A stretch of 64,000 nt of DNA from Pelecanus crispus (lineage: Eukaryota > Chordata > Aves > Pelecaniformes > Pelecanidae). The stretch spans positions 40,772,221 through 40,836,220 of the forward strand of contig NC_134643.1 in the NCBI RefSeq assembly GCF_030463565.1, given 5' to 3'. Position numbers and translations under genes: made by a program. The number at the start of each line of letters is the position of its first letter. The first letter of the stretch is position 1. The notes beneath the pieces were generated by a model, which had not been told where the DNA came from, searched no databases, and saw only the letters and a list, made by a program, of their open reading frames with translations. Shown piece after piece: positions 12,001-26,935 of this stretch.

Positions 12001-15000
12001 ACTGATACTCAATGATGTACTTCTAGCTGATACATTGTCCCAATCTTAATCTGTCTGAATTTCTATAACTGCTGAATGTTAAGTTTTTCATTTTATGTTT
12101 TTGTTATTGATTGATTATTTCCTATTTAAACTGGATTGGACTGAGTTGCAAAGACAAAAACACACTAACATTGTAACAGTTGATATGTATGTAGACTTTG
12201 TACTCCATATTTCATGTTTTTTTCTCTGATTTTTCTGCTCTCAAACCACTGTAAGCAAAATAATTTCAAGTCTAATGTACTTCTGAGGCTCATATGCTTC
12301 TTCAAAAACTGCTCTCAGCTCTCAAATAGTTTCAGCTTTGGAGTGATCTAAGAACTAACATGGTTGGATTTTTTTTTTGTGTTAGTAGGAGGAGAAATGT
12401 TACTGATAGTTTAAGTAATATTCATTATATTTTTGCTTGTGTAAGTAGGAACTGTCCTGTAACAGTGTGTTAGCAACCACTTAAACATCAAGTGAAGTAT
12501 GAAATTAGCCTTTTAAGAAACCTTGTAAATTAATACAAAAATGCTTGGTTTTGTATGTTATTTTAATAATAAGCTTTGAGTTAATAACAGAATTTTCAGT
12601 GAATCATGTGGTGACATTGTTCAAGACCTGGGTATATGTACCTGTCTAGGATTATTCCAGATCTTCTTAGTATTAAGCTATTATGAACGTTATTTACCTA
12701 ATCTCTCTTTTTTTAAAATGTGTATTTTTGAGGAAGCACATATGTGGGGCTGGCACTATTCTATTGCATCTAGCATTCATCAGAGAAATCATGCTTTGTG
12801 CATCTGATTCAGTATTTTCAATCCACCATAGAGTGAAAGAGGCAAGTAGTGCCACTGTTTCATGTGCTTCTTGATGTCTGTTTTATGGCTATTCTGGTGC
12901 TTTACAGAAACATATAGTTTGTTTCTTAATGTTCAGTGATTTCTCTCATTTTCTTGAGGGTGATAAGATGATTCCAAAAACAAACTGAAAATCTTATGCT
13001 ATTGTTTATTTTCAAATGCATAACTGCATAACTTTTATTAATTTTTTCCATGAACGTGTTGCTGTAATTTTGTTGTCTTCTGAGGTGTCCTTAGACACAC
13101 TTATATTTCTGTGTTCCCCACATCCTGTGCTTTTTTCTTTTGTTTGTGAAATCACTAGTTTTGACAAATTTGAGCTGTGTGAAAGTTCCCCAAGAAACTT
13201 TAAGGCTTTATAGCATTTGAAACATAAAGAAGTTACTTGCAAGTGAAAATGTTGGTTTGATGCAGTGTTCTCCAACAAATGAACAAATCTCTTTTTTTTT
13301 TTCTTTTGCTCATTGTGGTTTGAGAACTAACATTTCTTTTTACAAAAAAAAAAAAGAGAGAGAAATGAGAGAGAGATCTTCATTTTTATGTTTTCCTGTG
13401 GCAGCCTGATCTACCTTTTTGTGTCTTCCTCATATATTAATGTGAAAGATACTTCCAATAATTCACATCTTTTTAATTTGTAAACTAAAGATTGAGTTTT
13501 CTGAACACACCTCTGTTCATCAGTTATTTTTGGTGACTAGACACTAGGCTGGGATAGTAGGAGAAAGACATACGATGAATGAAACTAGTTTGTGAGTGTT
13601 CTGTGTAAAATTATTTATAAAATCAGGAAATTGTTCTGGTGTTGATCTTTAAATTATACACTAAGATTGAACAAAGACCAGGTAAGTACATTAATAATGG
13701 GGGGGGGAGAAATACGCAACAAATGGAAGAAGGTGCTAGTGGTGGTAAAATAGTGTGTTTGTACACGTATGATGAACAGAATCACATATGTATATCGACT
13801 TACACAGAGAAAGACAAATATAGAGTCAAGCTTGAAATTCCTTCTTTCTCGCTGTGTTATAGCTAAAACATAGTATTTGGAGGTTTGTAATGTTCTGGAA
13901 TGTAGGTTAAGTTAAAGGTTTTGGCTTTCAAGCTGATACTTTCTGTGGGATTTTTGCTTTATGTATTTTTTTTTCTTTATGTGTAGAATAAAATAAAGGA
14001 GAATTACATGAAGTAGTTCTTAGGAGCCGTTAGGATATAATGACAAATGTTTATCATGCATTTTACTGAAATGTGAACATGGGAGATTGAAATTCGGTCT
14101 CTGAAAATATCAGAAATTACTACACTACTATAAACTTGAGGGGTATATGCACATACTGCTTTAAACTACTGTAGAATCCTCACACTTCTAAAAGCTGTTT
14201 AAAGCTTTTTATATGCTTATTTGGGTAATTGGAATTAAAGGAAAAAATTAGAGTTGCTATTGCAAGATGCTTTATACATATAAGAAATCTACTGGTTTTT
14301 GTTCTGAGAGTGTCTGTGAAAAACAATGCTCAAGTTGCATCTTGCATAAATACAAAAATGTTTGATCACTTAAGTTCTGGGATTTCATTTGTGAAATGTT
14401 CTGGCATAAAACCTAACTTTTAAACCACAAAATAACTATTTAACAGTTAAGTCTGAAATTTGGGGTTTATTAGTAGAAATGCTGAGAAACTGATCACTGT
14501 ATGGTGTTAAATTGTACAAACCTAACACATGCTTGGGACGGGTAGCTTATATGAGCTTGAGGCAGATGGAAAACAGCATTGCCAAGAAGTACTGACTAGA
14601 GATTTAATTTTTTTTTTTTAACGTTGTTTCTTACTTCAATATTCTACTTGCTTGTAGAATACTGAAAAGGGCTGAGCATGAAGGTATAATCCATACAGAT
14701 TTATTTCTTCCTTTTGGAACCACAAAGGTTCCTGGTTTTGCCAAGATACAGTGGCAGAATATTTGGAACCAAAATGTACACCACTTTGGATTTTAGTTGG
14801 TCGTGTTTTTCAAAATGGAAGTTCAGCGTGGTGCTGACAATCTTAAGAGCCCTATGTTGAAAAGCATTAATCCTAAGTCCAATTTATCGTGCATTCTTTA
14901 AAGTTCCTGTAGTTCCATAAGTACACTTAGAAATCTAGCAAATTATTCCCAGGAACTAAAGCTTTCTTATACTAGTATTATAAATCATATATATGGTGCT

Positions 15001-18000
15001 TTGGATCTGTTGACTGTCGCCGTAGAAGTGATAAAGATCCATAATTCTTGCCGCAGCAATTGTATGATGAGAGCAGCAAATTCTGACATGCAGTCTCACA
15101 GCTGTCATATACTTACTTTCTCCACTAAAAAACTGAGATTTTCCCCTGTCTGTGTGTGCTAACTTAGCTCGCAACTCTGAATACATCTTCTTGTGGAGGC
15201 AGCACTTTGTCACTTGCTACTAATTAATTTTAAAAAGTACCTAACACCTATGGAAATTTTGGTCTCTGGGGAAGGAACTTCCTCAAAAGTAGTTATTGGT
15301 TGATACATTCATGACTTGGGAACAAAGTCTGCAAATAAGAAAAGAAATTCGAGTCACTGCTTTGGATTTGGGTTAGTTTATGTGCATACTGTAGTGTAGA
15401 CCCTACTTGGTTATACGTGGTTTTTAGTCATTATTAACAGTCACTTTGAGGAAAGGAAGAAGAAATGTGTCAATTGTTCATGCAAAAATTGAGTACTTTG
15501 TTTTCCCAACTGCTTTGAAATTATTATACTGGTAGAAGAATATTTGACAGCTGTGTACTGGTGCACGTTCATGAAATTGCTCCTCTGAATGTCTTGTTTT
15601 TCAAATGAACAATTTAATGTGTTGGGTTTTTTGAACAATTTGATTTAAACTATTTTGAAATTATTGAATGTTGAAATTGTGAATTATTAATGAAATGAAG
15701 ATAGCTAATTGTTTTGTAATGGAATTCAACTGAAATCCAGTGTATGGAATTATACCATCCCAAGTATTTTGTGAACTCTTACAGTAATTAACTCTGAATG
15801 GTGTGGTTCCTTAATTTGCCAAAATAGATGAGAGTAGGAAGTAGGGCTTGGGTTTTTTCTAGGGCAAGTAGGTGAGGAAACCTGCAAATCTATATTGTAT
15901 TACTTGAAAAGTGGGTTCTTGTGATTAAACTGCAAGCGTGTATTTTTAGATGTGTGAAGCCCATGCTGCTTGCTGCTAGTCTGAAAATTTTGAAGTACTG
16001 GTATCAGATTCTGTGCACTTTTAAATGTTACTGAGCTGTGAGCCATCCACTTCATTATACAATCAGTGCATTACTTAAATGTCAAACCAGCTTAAAACTT
16101 CTGTAAGTGAGCAGGTAAAAATGTAAAAATCTAGTTGTGGCAAAATTACCTTACGTGCTTGTTCGTTTACTCTTGCAGAATGCATACTTTAGGAAATGTT
16201 CTCTATAAATGTTTCCATCAGTCACGGGAACAGTAGCTATTTCTTCCTTTATCATTCGATACTTCAACTGTGAAATTTATATTCTTTCAACTTTGTTGTA
16301 CAACAACATTAATTTTATTTTTAACTATTGTATTAGAAAACAGTTTCGTGCACAAACAAGTAGCTACTGCTTCTGGGTATTTTGTGTTAGTTTACATTAC
16401 GGTGAAGTAGATGCACGACTTGTGTATGTATAGATAAGCCAACAATTTTCTGTGTATTATGGGGACTAGCAAAATCTACATCACAAATTTTGACACATTA
16501 CAGCTGAAGGAAGAGGAACATCGTGCAAGGCAAGATACAGTCTTCAAGGAAAGATGCTTGTCCAGCAGTTTGCTTCATGTGATTGAACTGAGCCTGTAAG
16601 GATTCATGGATAAAATGAACAGGAATAGATCTGAATAAAGCAAATCTGCATACATGGTAACCAGTAGCTCTTTTACTTTTTTATGTTGCTTAACTGTTTT
16701 ATTTGAGGGAAACCTGTGTGATTTAAACCTTATAGCTTTTGCAACTTTATTACTGGTTATATACATTTGGCAATTATATAATGTGCAAGCAATTGGAAAA
16801 AGTCAAGTAAATGCTTGTTTTTATAGTAGTTTGTTCATGTTAAACTGTTCATATGATAATGTCTGTACACAGCACCACTTTGATTACAGTAGATGTAGTG
16901 TTGTAATAAACTGTTTAATGGGGCTGATGTGTAAAGCTGTTCAAGTTATTTGATGTTTACACCTCAGGGAAAGTCTTGTGTTCAGCAATATTTAAAGATA
17001 ATGTTACAATGAAAACATTGATGCTGTCTTTAAAAACATCGCAATAGTTCTTGCATATGCCTCAACCTAATCTTGCATTCAGTGAGTTAAACATACTAAT
17101 GTTGCTCTCACACATTCAATTTTGATATGAAAATAGGTGGTTACATAAAACCTTTAATGCTATTTTGCTTTCTAGCAGTGTTTACCTAGGTGGCTTGTGA
17201 ATTTGCTAATTGACATATAAAACTGTAAAAACTGCAGTTCTTTGTGGTCTGTTTTTTTGAGGAGAGGTGGTCCCAGGTCTGTGACTTTAGCACGCTGAAA
17301 ATTTTCTCTCTCATACAACCTTGATCCTGATTGACACTACAGTTAATATAAACTTAAACTGTTCATGTGAACCTAAACTGTCCATAATAAGGGGTGGAAA
17401 GGTTAGCTTTAAAAACCAAACCAAAACCCTGCAGTTGTTTACAGTTTTATAGTAATAGTGCTTGTGTGTGTTCCCCCTCCACCCCCAAGGCCGTAGCAGT
17501 TTGTACATAGTTGTATATTAGCAATGTGCCAGAAGAAACCAGATGTTCCCATTTTTCAGACTTTATGGGTTTGGTATTTTCTTAATACTTCGGGGTTTAT
17601 TCACACATGCATATAAAAGAGAAGGTACACTTGTATGTCCTTGTTCAGTGATGGGCAATATTTAATGTCTTAGCAAAAAGTGGCGCTAATTAAATCTGTC
17701 AGATGAGGTTTTGTAAATTTACCTAAAAACAAGTTATTGGAGCTCACAGTGGAGGTTGACTTCAATTTATAAGAATTTGTTTTAAATTTCATTGTGTGAA
17801 ATGTGAATAGAAAGTGCATATAAGTTGCAAAAACTTAGTTTCTGGCAGCCTTGCACAAAGGCTCACTTTTAGTCTACTGCAAATCGTTATGTAACGGATG
17901 TATTCTTCAAGTTTTCACTTATTCAAATAGCTGCACTTCATGTTTTAAGTTAAGTTTCAAGACCTCAGATGGCTTTAAGAGGCAACTCTTAGGCAAATCT

Positions 18001-21000
18001 TCATTTCTCCCCCCCCGATTTTGAAGATTTCACAGCCAACCTAAAATGTTACCCTGTTCAGGAAAGCACTTAACTCCATTTGGTTTTCCAGAACATTTAA
18101 AGCATGTGCTTACATTCCATAGATTTCAAGGAATGTAAACATATGCTTTAAGTACCTTATTTGCATACATGAGTGATTTTTATGCTTTACTGAGTTGGGA
18201 CCAGTAGCCTGTGCAACTGTGAAAGTTTTGCATAAGTCTGAAATGCTCTAATGCTTTTGTCACCTACCACTCAGCCAGGTTTCCTGCAGCCAAGTTGATG
18301 CTGTTGGACTTGGCTACAGCTTCAGACTCCCCCCCCCCCCCCTTTTTTTTTTCCTTAAATTGTGTACCTCAGTTCCTCATGCATGGGATCACTGGTGTTT
18401 ATTGAACTATTTGCTACTGAGAAGATATTTGACATGTTTGTTTAATCCTGTTTGCAAATGAAAACTGCCTTTTAAAATTTTGTAAAACTGAAAGTTGTAT
18501 CAAACAAGTCCTGACTATTTCCTGGTCTTTGTGAATAGGTGTTGGTTACAAACAGAACAGTACTATTGTAATTTTTTTTCTTTACTTAAAAACATTGTTT
18601 ACTGCTGTGTGTAATAAGTTTAAGGAAGAAATAACCTGCCTGTAGCTGTTACATGGGGAATAGCTAATACTGGAGAGGCAGCAGGTAAGTGATGTTCCAT
18701 TGCATAGATATATTAATACTTAAAATAAAAAAGTACATTTACAAGCATTTTATGCAGGAACTGATATTTTACTCCACATGGAAATAGATTTAAGGAGACT
18801 GTTGTTCTTTTTTTACACAGAGTGTAATTTCTCACTCGCATATAGATTTCCATTGCTGGCAATGGAAATAGCAGGGAGGGAATAGCAGGGGGAAAATAAG
18901 TTAAACTGAGCAATCATTGTGATTTGAGAGATGAGGTCCCTGTATGAAGCCCTTTATTTCTGCCTGTTCTCTGAATACTTAGTTTTAACTGATAGAGGTA
19001 CTGTGTTGTATTTTAGGTAATACTCTCTTGTTATTGTGAGTTTCATTTGTTAGATTTTTTTTTTAAATGAAACAAAAAAAATATACAGAAAAAAATCCAA
19101 AGACCCTGATAGACACCAAAAAGGAATATCTCTAATGCACATCATGTATAAGTGGATCTGTAGTAGAATTTTTGCCAGGTTTTGGTTTATTAAACATTAC
19201 CAGCAATTTCCTGTGTGTGCTCAGGAAGTAGCGGTTTGGTAATTTACTGACTGGTGATGATGCCATGATGGCTACTGCTGTGCTCTTTGATATTCATCCA
19301 GTTGTATTTCATCTCCTTTTGCTGATAAAAGGACAAAATAGTCTGTGAGGAAATACTTTATTTCTTTCAAACAATGATTTTATAAGTAACATTGAAAATA
19401 ATAACTTAAGGCTGTGTCCTTTATCTTGAAAGGCAAAACCAACAAGTAGTGACTTAGGGGTGGGGGTGCTTTAGCAACAGAAGTTGTTTTACTGGAAGTT
19501 TGGGGGGTTTTTTTCAGAAGTAGATTTGGGGTTTTTTTTTAAGTAAATTTTCTACTGGACTGTATGTTTTGACAGGTCAAAAATACTTCTTCAGAAGAAG
19601 AACATAGCATTTTGGAAACTGTACAGTCTTTTTTCCTCATTCCCTTTTTGCTTTCTGTGCCAATAATTTTAGTTCTGATTGCATTTTGAAAAACATTTGT
19701 CAGAACTTCTTCAAATTTCTATTTACAGTGTGGCTTATAAGCTTGGATAGCTGTTGTTTTTGTGTTAAACAAGGTATCTTATTAAATTTAGGCATTAGCT
19801 TGATTTTTTTTTTTAAGGAGTGTTTTCTATTTTTGTTCCTTTAAAAATTGGTGAGGCTTAGTTTTTCTAACTATGTTTTTTTTACCTGATTGTTTAGTTG
19901 CATACCCAAACCCTTGTAAATGTTTTCCTAGTTGTATGTGGATAATTGGAGATTTAAATGTTGTATATACTTGTCATCTGTGTTTCTAGTAAAAATACAT
20001 GGCATTATTCATAGAAATACTTAATTCCTGATTTCCTTTTCTTATCCACTTGCTGTCTGTGTACAGGTTAAGCAGACTTTGCTCCTATTTTTATTTATAG
20101 AATTTTATACGTAGCCTCTTAGTTATCATTGATTCTTGTGTAAACTGAGGTACAGCCTTAAATTTCCTAACATAATGCTCATTAAGATACTGTTGGTCAT
20201 GTAGATTAAAATATAAAATGTGCATGTTTAAGACTGGTACTCTTCAGAGATACAAGACACTAAATTGCTTCTGCGTTGAAATTTAAACCTTTCAAGATGT
20301 TAGAGAAGGAGAGTGCAGGTCAGTGTGCATATGCTGAAAGAAGACTGAATTATTTCCAAAGCAAGGATTTGTTTAGGATTTAAATTATTGTGGTAATTAA
20401 TATTGCAGACAGGCTTGGGATGGGTGGGGGTGTTGAGGTGATTTTTTTTAAAAAAGTTTTGTTTTGTTTTGTTGTCCCGCCCCTGGCCCGGAAATTAAGA
20501 TCTGACATGCTATGTACAGATTCATTTTAGCTTTAGAGGATGAATTACTAAGGAGCAGTTTGAAGCATAGAAGTTCCTCAATTTGATGTTCTTGGGGGAT
20601 TCCCCCCACCCCCCCCACCCCCCATGATGGACTATATATGATAAAGCATCTCATTCTCTTTGTATATTATGCACTTGTTAGTTCTTGAATCCTTTCTATA
20701 GCTTCAGTTATTGCAGCGGGTTTTAGGTTCTGGTATGACCTATGCCTGTGCTTAAATCTTTTAAAGCTTCTTTGGAAATACACTAGTTTTATTGAAGTCT
20801 CTTGAAAATAGTGAACAGTATACCTTTGATCCCAATGAAATGGAACATTTAAGTTGTAAAAATTCCCATCTATTCATACCATGTAATGTGATTTTACATG
20901 ATTCAGTGCTAACACTTTGGAGTATATTCAAGTAATAGACTTTGGCCTCACCCTCTTGTATACTGTATTTTGTAATAGAAAATATTTTAAACTGTGCATA

Positions 21001-21750
21001 TTATTACATTATGAACAGACATTCCCTTGATCTTCAAATGTAAGACAATGAGGAATGTGCGTGCTTTTATAAATACAAGTGATTGCAGATTCAGTTTCCT
21101 TTACTACGGCAGGTGTCCTTTTTTTAAAATAAAAAAAAAAAAGAAAAGAAAAAAACAAGCCAAGTGTTTAAAGGTGAAATACATTCCTATTTGGTAAACC
21201 TTAACATTTTTATGATGATTACCAGCACTGCTGACTTTCTAAACAAAAGGCTGTATTGTCTTCCTGTACCATTCCATTTCCTGATTCCCATTTTGCACGA
21301 GGATGTATGAGTAAACTATTCAAGAAATGGTTTTGAAATACAGCAGGGGGCCTTGTCTAAGTTGGAATGCAGAATTGCAATGCAAAATGTAAGGAAATGG
21401 ATGTCTGTCAGAATGCCTGACTCCAAAGGATTTTATATATCTAGTAAACAATTTCCTGATACCGGCAGGCCAAAGAGTCTGTTGAATACTTGAGTTTCTG
21501 AAGACCTATATTTCTCAACAAGGTAAGATGGTATACTAGCAAATGCGGATTTTAATACATTTTCAGCAGAGGTACTTGGTTAAGTTTAGGGATCATTTCA
21601 TCTTTTTTAGATGTTATACTTGAAATATTGCATAACTTTTAGCTTTCACGGGTTTCTTTTTTTTCAGCCTTTAGGAGACTGTTAAGCAATTTGCTGTCCA
21701 ACTTTTGTGTTGGTCTTAAACTGCAATAGTAGTTTACCTTGTATTGAAGA

Positions 21751-21756
21751 AATAAA
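21751..21756 (+). promoter_or_regulatory. CPSF6: Candidate distal poly(A) signal AATAAA for CPSF6
   Basis: AATAAA in an A/T-rich context, followed about 25-40 bases later by a T/G-rich stretch (TTTTGTCTGTCTTT). It is the last strong signal before repeat-bearing intergenic DNA starts. Which signal is used cannot be told from sequence. Confidence 0.45.
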
Positions 21757-21799
21757 GACCATTTTTATATAAAAAAATACTTTTGTCTGTCTTTATTTC

Positions 21800-24700
21800 A
21801 GCTTGTCTAATATCTTTGCAGTGCTCATTATGTCAGAGTCTCTTCAAATATTCAGACATTAAAACTTAAAGCATGGACATTCTAACGTAGTGGCTAGATT
21901 CTGTGCTATAATTATTTCTAAATCTAGAAATATTTCTGCTCATACTAGCTCATGTCCTCATCTGGTCTTTAAAGACTTTTTGCAGAATTTAAAATCAGTG
22001 AGAAGTGCAGAGTTCTTAAGCCAACAGGGGGTTTGGTCAGTCATTTTTCTGTAAAATGCAGTGACCCATGTGTAATGTGTCAACTGAAGGAAAAAACAAA
22101 AGCTGGTTGTGTAAAGCAATTTTTGTCTTTTACAATTACATATTCAGAAACAAATGTGTACTAATGTTTGGAGCTGTGGGCTTGCTATATAGGAGGCATT
22201 AAACCAGTGATGATAAACCTTTTATTTTAATCTGGCTTCTTGAGTTGACTAAATCTGGCAAATGTTAATCATGACAAAGCATGTGTGTGTTATACACAGC
22301 AGTGGTAAAACAGCTGTGTGGCAGGTTGAACTGTTGTCAGCGCATCTTCGTGCAGACAGCTGGTCTGGTGCCAATGACAGTGTCCACCCTGCAATGATTT
22401 AAAACTGCTTTTGGCACTGTAGTTTCATGGCCAAACGTTTCACTCTGCTGCTAAATCAGAACATTGTGTATGTAAAACACACATCTGTATGTTCTATTCA
22501 AAAAGTCATTAGCATCGCCGCACTGTGCCATACTAATTACAAACTTTTCATAATTCATAATATTTCTTGAAATTCCTTTACTGTAGCACAAAATGAGCTA
22601 TATCTGTTGTACCATCTTAGATTACTGGTACCATTTTGCAGTGTTGTCGGCTCCAACTTTGGTCTGTGACAAGCCTCCAGCATTTGGCAGTGGTAAGATT
22701 ATGCGAGAATGCTGATTGTCATTTGGGAAAATTTTTTTTTCTAATCTATATAGTGTCAAAAAGAAGTCTGAAATGCAATCTGATTGGCTTGGAAAATCAC
22801 AACATTCATGATTTTATTTAAACCTGATTTTTGAATGAATGAAGGTGGGCAATCGTGCAGGTCTGTGTAGAAGAAACAAAATGCTCATTAGAAAATGAAC
22901 CCGAATTTCTTTGGCTAGTGCTCTAAACCTGGAATAACAAAAGTAACATTCGCTTACTCTGAAGGGCTCAAATTTGAATTGCTTGGAATAGCAAGCAACA
23001 GGATGGCAAAACTAACTTGGCCACTGATTATTTACTGCACTATGTCTGAATTTCACAGTTAAGCTGGGTTTTTAACTAGATAGATGAGCGTGGGTTGTAG
23101 CTCGGCTTCGTTGGCAGAGTGAAGGTTTGGACAGAGGTGGAAGGAGTGTTGGGCTGTGGCTGGTGGGGTTGGGGGACTCCAGGCTTCCTTCTGGGTGGAC
23201 AGCACAGGGGAAAATCATTGCTAACTTGATTTTAAAGTACCTTGTTGCAATTTTCCTCCAGGTTAGGGTGTTCAGCAGTTCCCATTGCTGAATGGGAGAG
23301 ATTGTAAAGCATCCTGTCCCCAAAAACATAGGATGTATTCTCTAAGATAAACACAGTGAGGATTCAGTAGTACGTGGATGAATTCATTGTGGAAGCATTC
23401 AAGCATAGGTCAACTAGCCAGGATGCCAGATCATCATGGTACGATTTGAAACAGTTTCAGAAGGACGAGGAAGGTAAGCACTCTTGAGTATGGGTTTGGT
23501 TTGGTTTTTTTTTTTTTTTTTTTTAATCTGCCACATAAGCTCTGTGGGGAAAATACCATCCCTAGAGACAAGGAAATAATTTGATAGTGCTTACTAGGAA
23601 AGCTGTTTCTTGCTCAATTCTACTTGCAAGAACCTTGCCTCCAAACTTTTTCAGTGTCCTCTCTGTAGCTGCTGCAGATTGAAAGGCCCAGAGCCTGAGG
23701 TGAGCTGGATGGAGAGATCCCGCTGGAATCCAGGCATCAGCAGCAGATTATTGTCCTTGTTTGTTCTCCCCTCCAGTGCCCAGCAATGTGGACACTGGTG
23801 CAGAAGCCTCCTCTCAGCCGCCTCTTGCTGCAGGCAGACTGGCCTCGGAAAAGAGAGCTAACCCCATCTACCCTATCCTCCGAGGGCTACAAACAGGGGG
23901 AAAAAAAAAAAAAAGCCTAAAACCAAAACGACCCCCACCCCCACCAAGATATGCCCGTTTCTGAGTACAGCTGTACTGGCTGAGTAGCATCACTGTGGCC
24001 CTTAGTACTGACTGGCAGGTTTTGGGGAGGAGAGGGAGGTGGAAGGCATTTGCAAGGTTTAGCGGAGGAGCCTAAAATAGTCATTTGTGTGAGCTGTGGG
24101 TTGTTCTGCCAGCTGCAATTGAAGGGTCATTTCTGGACTGCAGGAACTGTTTCCGTGAGGTAGCTCTGGGGTTCTTGTGCAGATGTTCTGCTGCGGGTTT
24201 TGCAGCCCAGGCGGTGGGACAGCGAAGTCCCTAGGATATCTTTATGCAGAGAGAAAAGTCATCTGCTACCACATCCATTCTGAGCCAGCCTCGCTGAAGG
24301 CACTACTGCACCTTCTCCTCTTGCAAAGCCAGCATCTTGCTTCATTTCCTGCCAATAGAGGAGTGTTACTGATCGGGGAGAGCCTTGAGTTTTTTTAAAT
24401 TTGTCTCTGTGGAAATGAAAGACACCTAAGCACCTGCTGGGAAGTGGTCATTGAGTAGAGTTAGAAGTGTCCTTTTTGATCCCTTTTACATTTGGGAAGG
24501 GGCGTGGTGGTCAGGTTCAGAGTATTAATGCTGTTTTCTTTTTAAAATTCTCCCCTGGTTTGTCCTTCAAACCTTTTCATAATATTACAGCTGGTCCAGG
24601 GGAGATGGTAAGCTGCAAAAGAGAAGAGCAGCAGAAAGCAAATCAAGCTCCAAAATCAGCGAAGTCTGTATGAAGCTGTGAAAAGTAAGTTTGTGCAGGC

Positions 24701-26870
24701 TGATTAAAGGAAGATACAGGTTGTAGCAGCTGTGCGGCTTATGATCACAAAGATACTTCTTTTTACAAACATTATTACAGGAAAATCAGGTGCAGGTACC
24801 TAAATGTCTTTCTTCCCACCTTATCCTGAAATGCTGGACTATAACAAATCATGCCATGCCATGCAAGGAAACACTGATTTAATAATTTTGGGGCTGGAAC
24901 CTCCATTTTGCATTGTCCTCTTGTGAAGGCCTCTAGCATCACACTCTCAGAAATAAGATCATCAGCTGAGGAAGATGTTTGCCAAATTAACCTTTTATGT
25001 TTTTCCAAAGATAACCACCTGGTAGCATAGCATATTTGTTAAAGGAATGTAGTCTGCACACTCAACACCTCCGATTGTGGGTTTGGCATATCCTAAAGTA
25101 GTTAAAGCGTAACACATTTACCTGACTTTCTGAATGCCTCGTGGCTAGGCTAACAACACAGATTACTCTAAACATAGTGAAGAATTTAATTTTAAAGAGT
25201 TGATGCTCGTTTGCGTTCTACGAGAGCAGGTAAGGATGCTGCTGCTCAGGAGAGTTTGCCGAGCAAGAGATGGAGAGTTAACTGTGGCTGCAAGAGGACG
25301 AAAGTGTATCATTCACATTGAATTTTTATCTATTTTACCTCTTAGACAATCCAAAAGCAAGCAATTGCTTCTGAAACATGTGAGTAAATGGCTGGAGATG
25401 GGGAGATGATAAGCCTGCACCACATCCCAGAAAAATAACTTGTTGGGAGGTGTATAGGAGAGAGCCTTCGGAGAGGCAACAGAAAGCAGCCAGAGTGATG
25501 TGGGAAAATACTTCCTTTCTTCGACTGGCGATGAAAGGGGGGTTTTGAAAGGCGCAGAAGTTTGATGCAGCGGCAGCTAGGGCAGGGCAGCACCTTTTAT
25601 TTTCCAGGATGTTGCAGGCTGAGAGGTGTGGTGCTGTCCCTGCGCCGAGGGAGGGAGAAGGGCTGGTGCTAAACAAATAGGGAGAACTTTGCTGGTTAAG
25701 TCTGAGCTGGAAGTGAGTCAGAGAAGAAACTCTCCCTTTTCTTTTGGTCACGTAACAAAATGTATAATAATACAGCAAACGGTGAGATGCCGGTCAGCTC
25801 ATGCTTTTAATGCTGAGACACAAAGTATATGGTGTTCAAAAGTGATCAAAAATTTTCTGCCTTTCTTACTCTGCTCTTTTACTGCTCCTGGAGAGATGGT
25901 GTGAAAAACAATTGCAGACCACTTTTATTTGTAGAAATACAGGTCTTTTTGCTGCAGGTAGAAGATTGCTATCCCTTTCAATTATCCGAATCTATTTATC
26001 CATCTCTTCTGAACAATTTGCAGAAAACTATGTTAGCACTCTGCTTCCCATCAGACTGCAGCAGCTGTAAGTCTTGTAAACCTTGTGCCCTTCGTATAAG
26101 TGGGAAATAGAATTAATTTCTTCTGAAGTAGGGTTTCCCAATTTTACAGCAGTGACCCAGTGTAAACAGATGTTTTTAGAAAAATACATATATACATTGC
26201 TGAACACTTTTTCCAAAACACTTTAACCTACTTTAGCACTGGCACTCATTGAGTGGATTTTTTTCTCTTTTTATCCTGTAAATATACAGGATATATAATG
26301 GTGATATATAATGAAGTTAGGTACCTAATGTTCAAAATGGTGCAGATGTGCGCAAGTGGTGTAAAAGGGTCTCTTCCTGCCATCTAGTGGCATGAAAAAA
26401 CCTCTCTACTCCTCTTTGCTTACTTCCTCATCTCATGAATTGTTACATCTGTGATCCTTGTTTGGCTAATTACCGTGATGTCTATACATTGGTCCTTTAT
26501 CCCACATAGCCACCTCCTTATGAGTTATGAGCTTTGTCAGCAGAACTCAATTTGATAATCCTCAACTGCCCTAAATTTAAGAGGATAAGATGGCAGTCGC
26601 TTCTTCCCCTTTTTCCACAAAATAAACAAAGTGTATTTTTTTTTGTCCTTGCCTTGAGACCTTATGACAAAGTCCTTGTTTCTTGCCTTATTTTCTGCAT
26701 ATTATTTTGAATGCCTTTTGAGTGTGCTGCTGTTAAATTCCTCTGCGTGTTTTCCTGTATAATACCCTTGGGAGTGAAAGAAATACTTCAATGCTCAGAA
26801 GCCTTTCTTTGACACTGAAAACACTGGAAGATACTATCCACACAGGCAGAGAAAATGTTGGCTGTGGTTG
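21800..26870. other. Intergenic, no gene recognised
   Basis: Single-copy-looking DNA. Short open frames (for example 23610-23861, 25335-25778) show no family motif, no splice-supported extension and ordinary lengths for chance frames. T-rich and A-rich tracts near 23505 and 23900. Nothing else is supported. Confidence 0.6.
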
Positions 26871-26875
26871 AACAC

Positions 26876-26935
26876 ATAGAATAGAATTGTTTAGGTTGGA
26901 AAAGACCTTTAAGATCATCATCTCCAAAACCCAGC
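26876..26935 (-). mobile_element. CR1 LINE 3'-tail fragment
   Basis: Short minus-strand copy: starts catagaatagaat, then gtttaggttggaaaagacc and tttaagatcatc, the reverse complement of the CR1 3' terminus. Only the last 60 or so bases are present. Confidence 0.85.

Larger units (their letters stand above)
8908..21775 (+). other. CPSF6: Candidate long 3' UTR and downstream region of CPSF6; otherwise no gene seen
   Basis: Nearly 13 kb of AT-rich DNA with no recognisable CR1, LTR or long open frame. A donor at 8913 pairs well with an acceptor ctttctccttgcag ending at 9053 (intron of 141 bases). Several AATAAA or ATTAAA signals follow (near 9195, 9265, 11609, 13988, 16635, 16905, 21751), the last with a T/G-rich element behind it. 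Alternative 3' ends of CPSF6 are therefore possible. The extent is inferred from the lack of repeats and from these signals; no transcript evidence is available. Local low-complexity tracts: TA/CA near 11166, GA near 13345, C14T10 at 18329-18352, a C-rich tract at 20602-20623. Confidence 0.45.
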
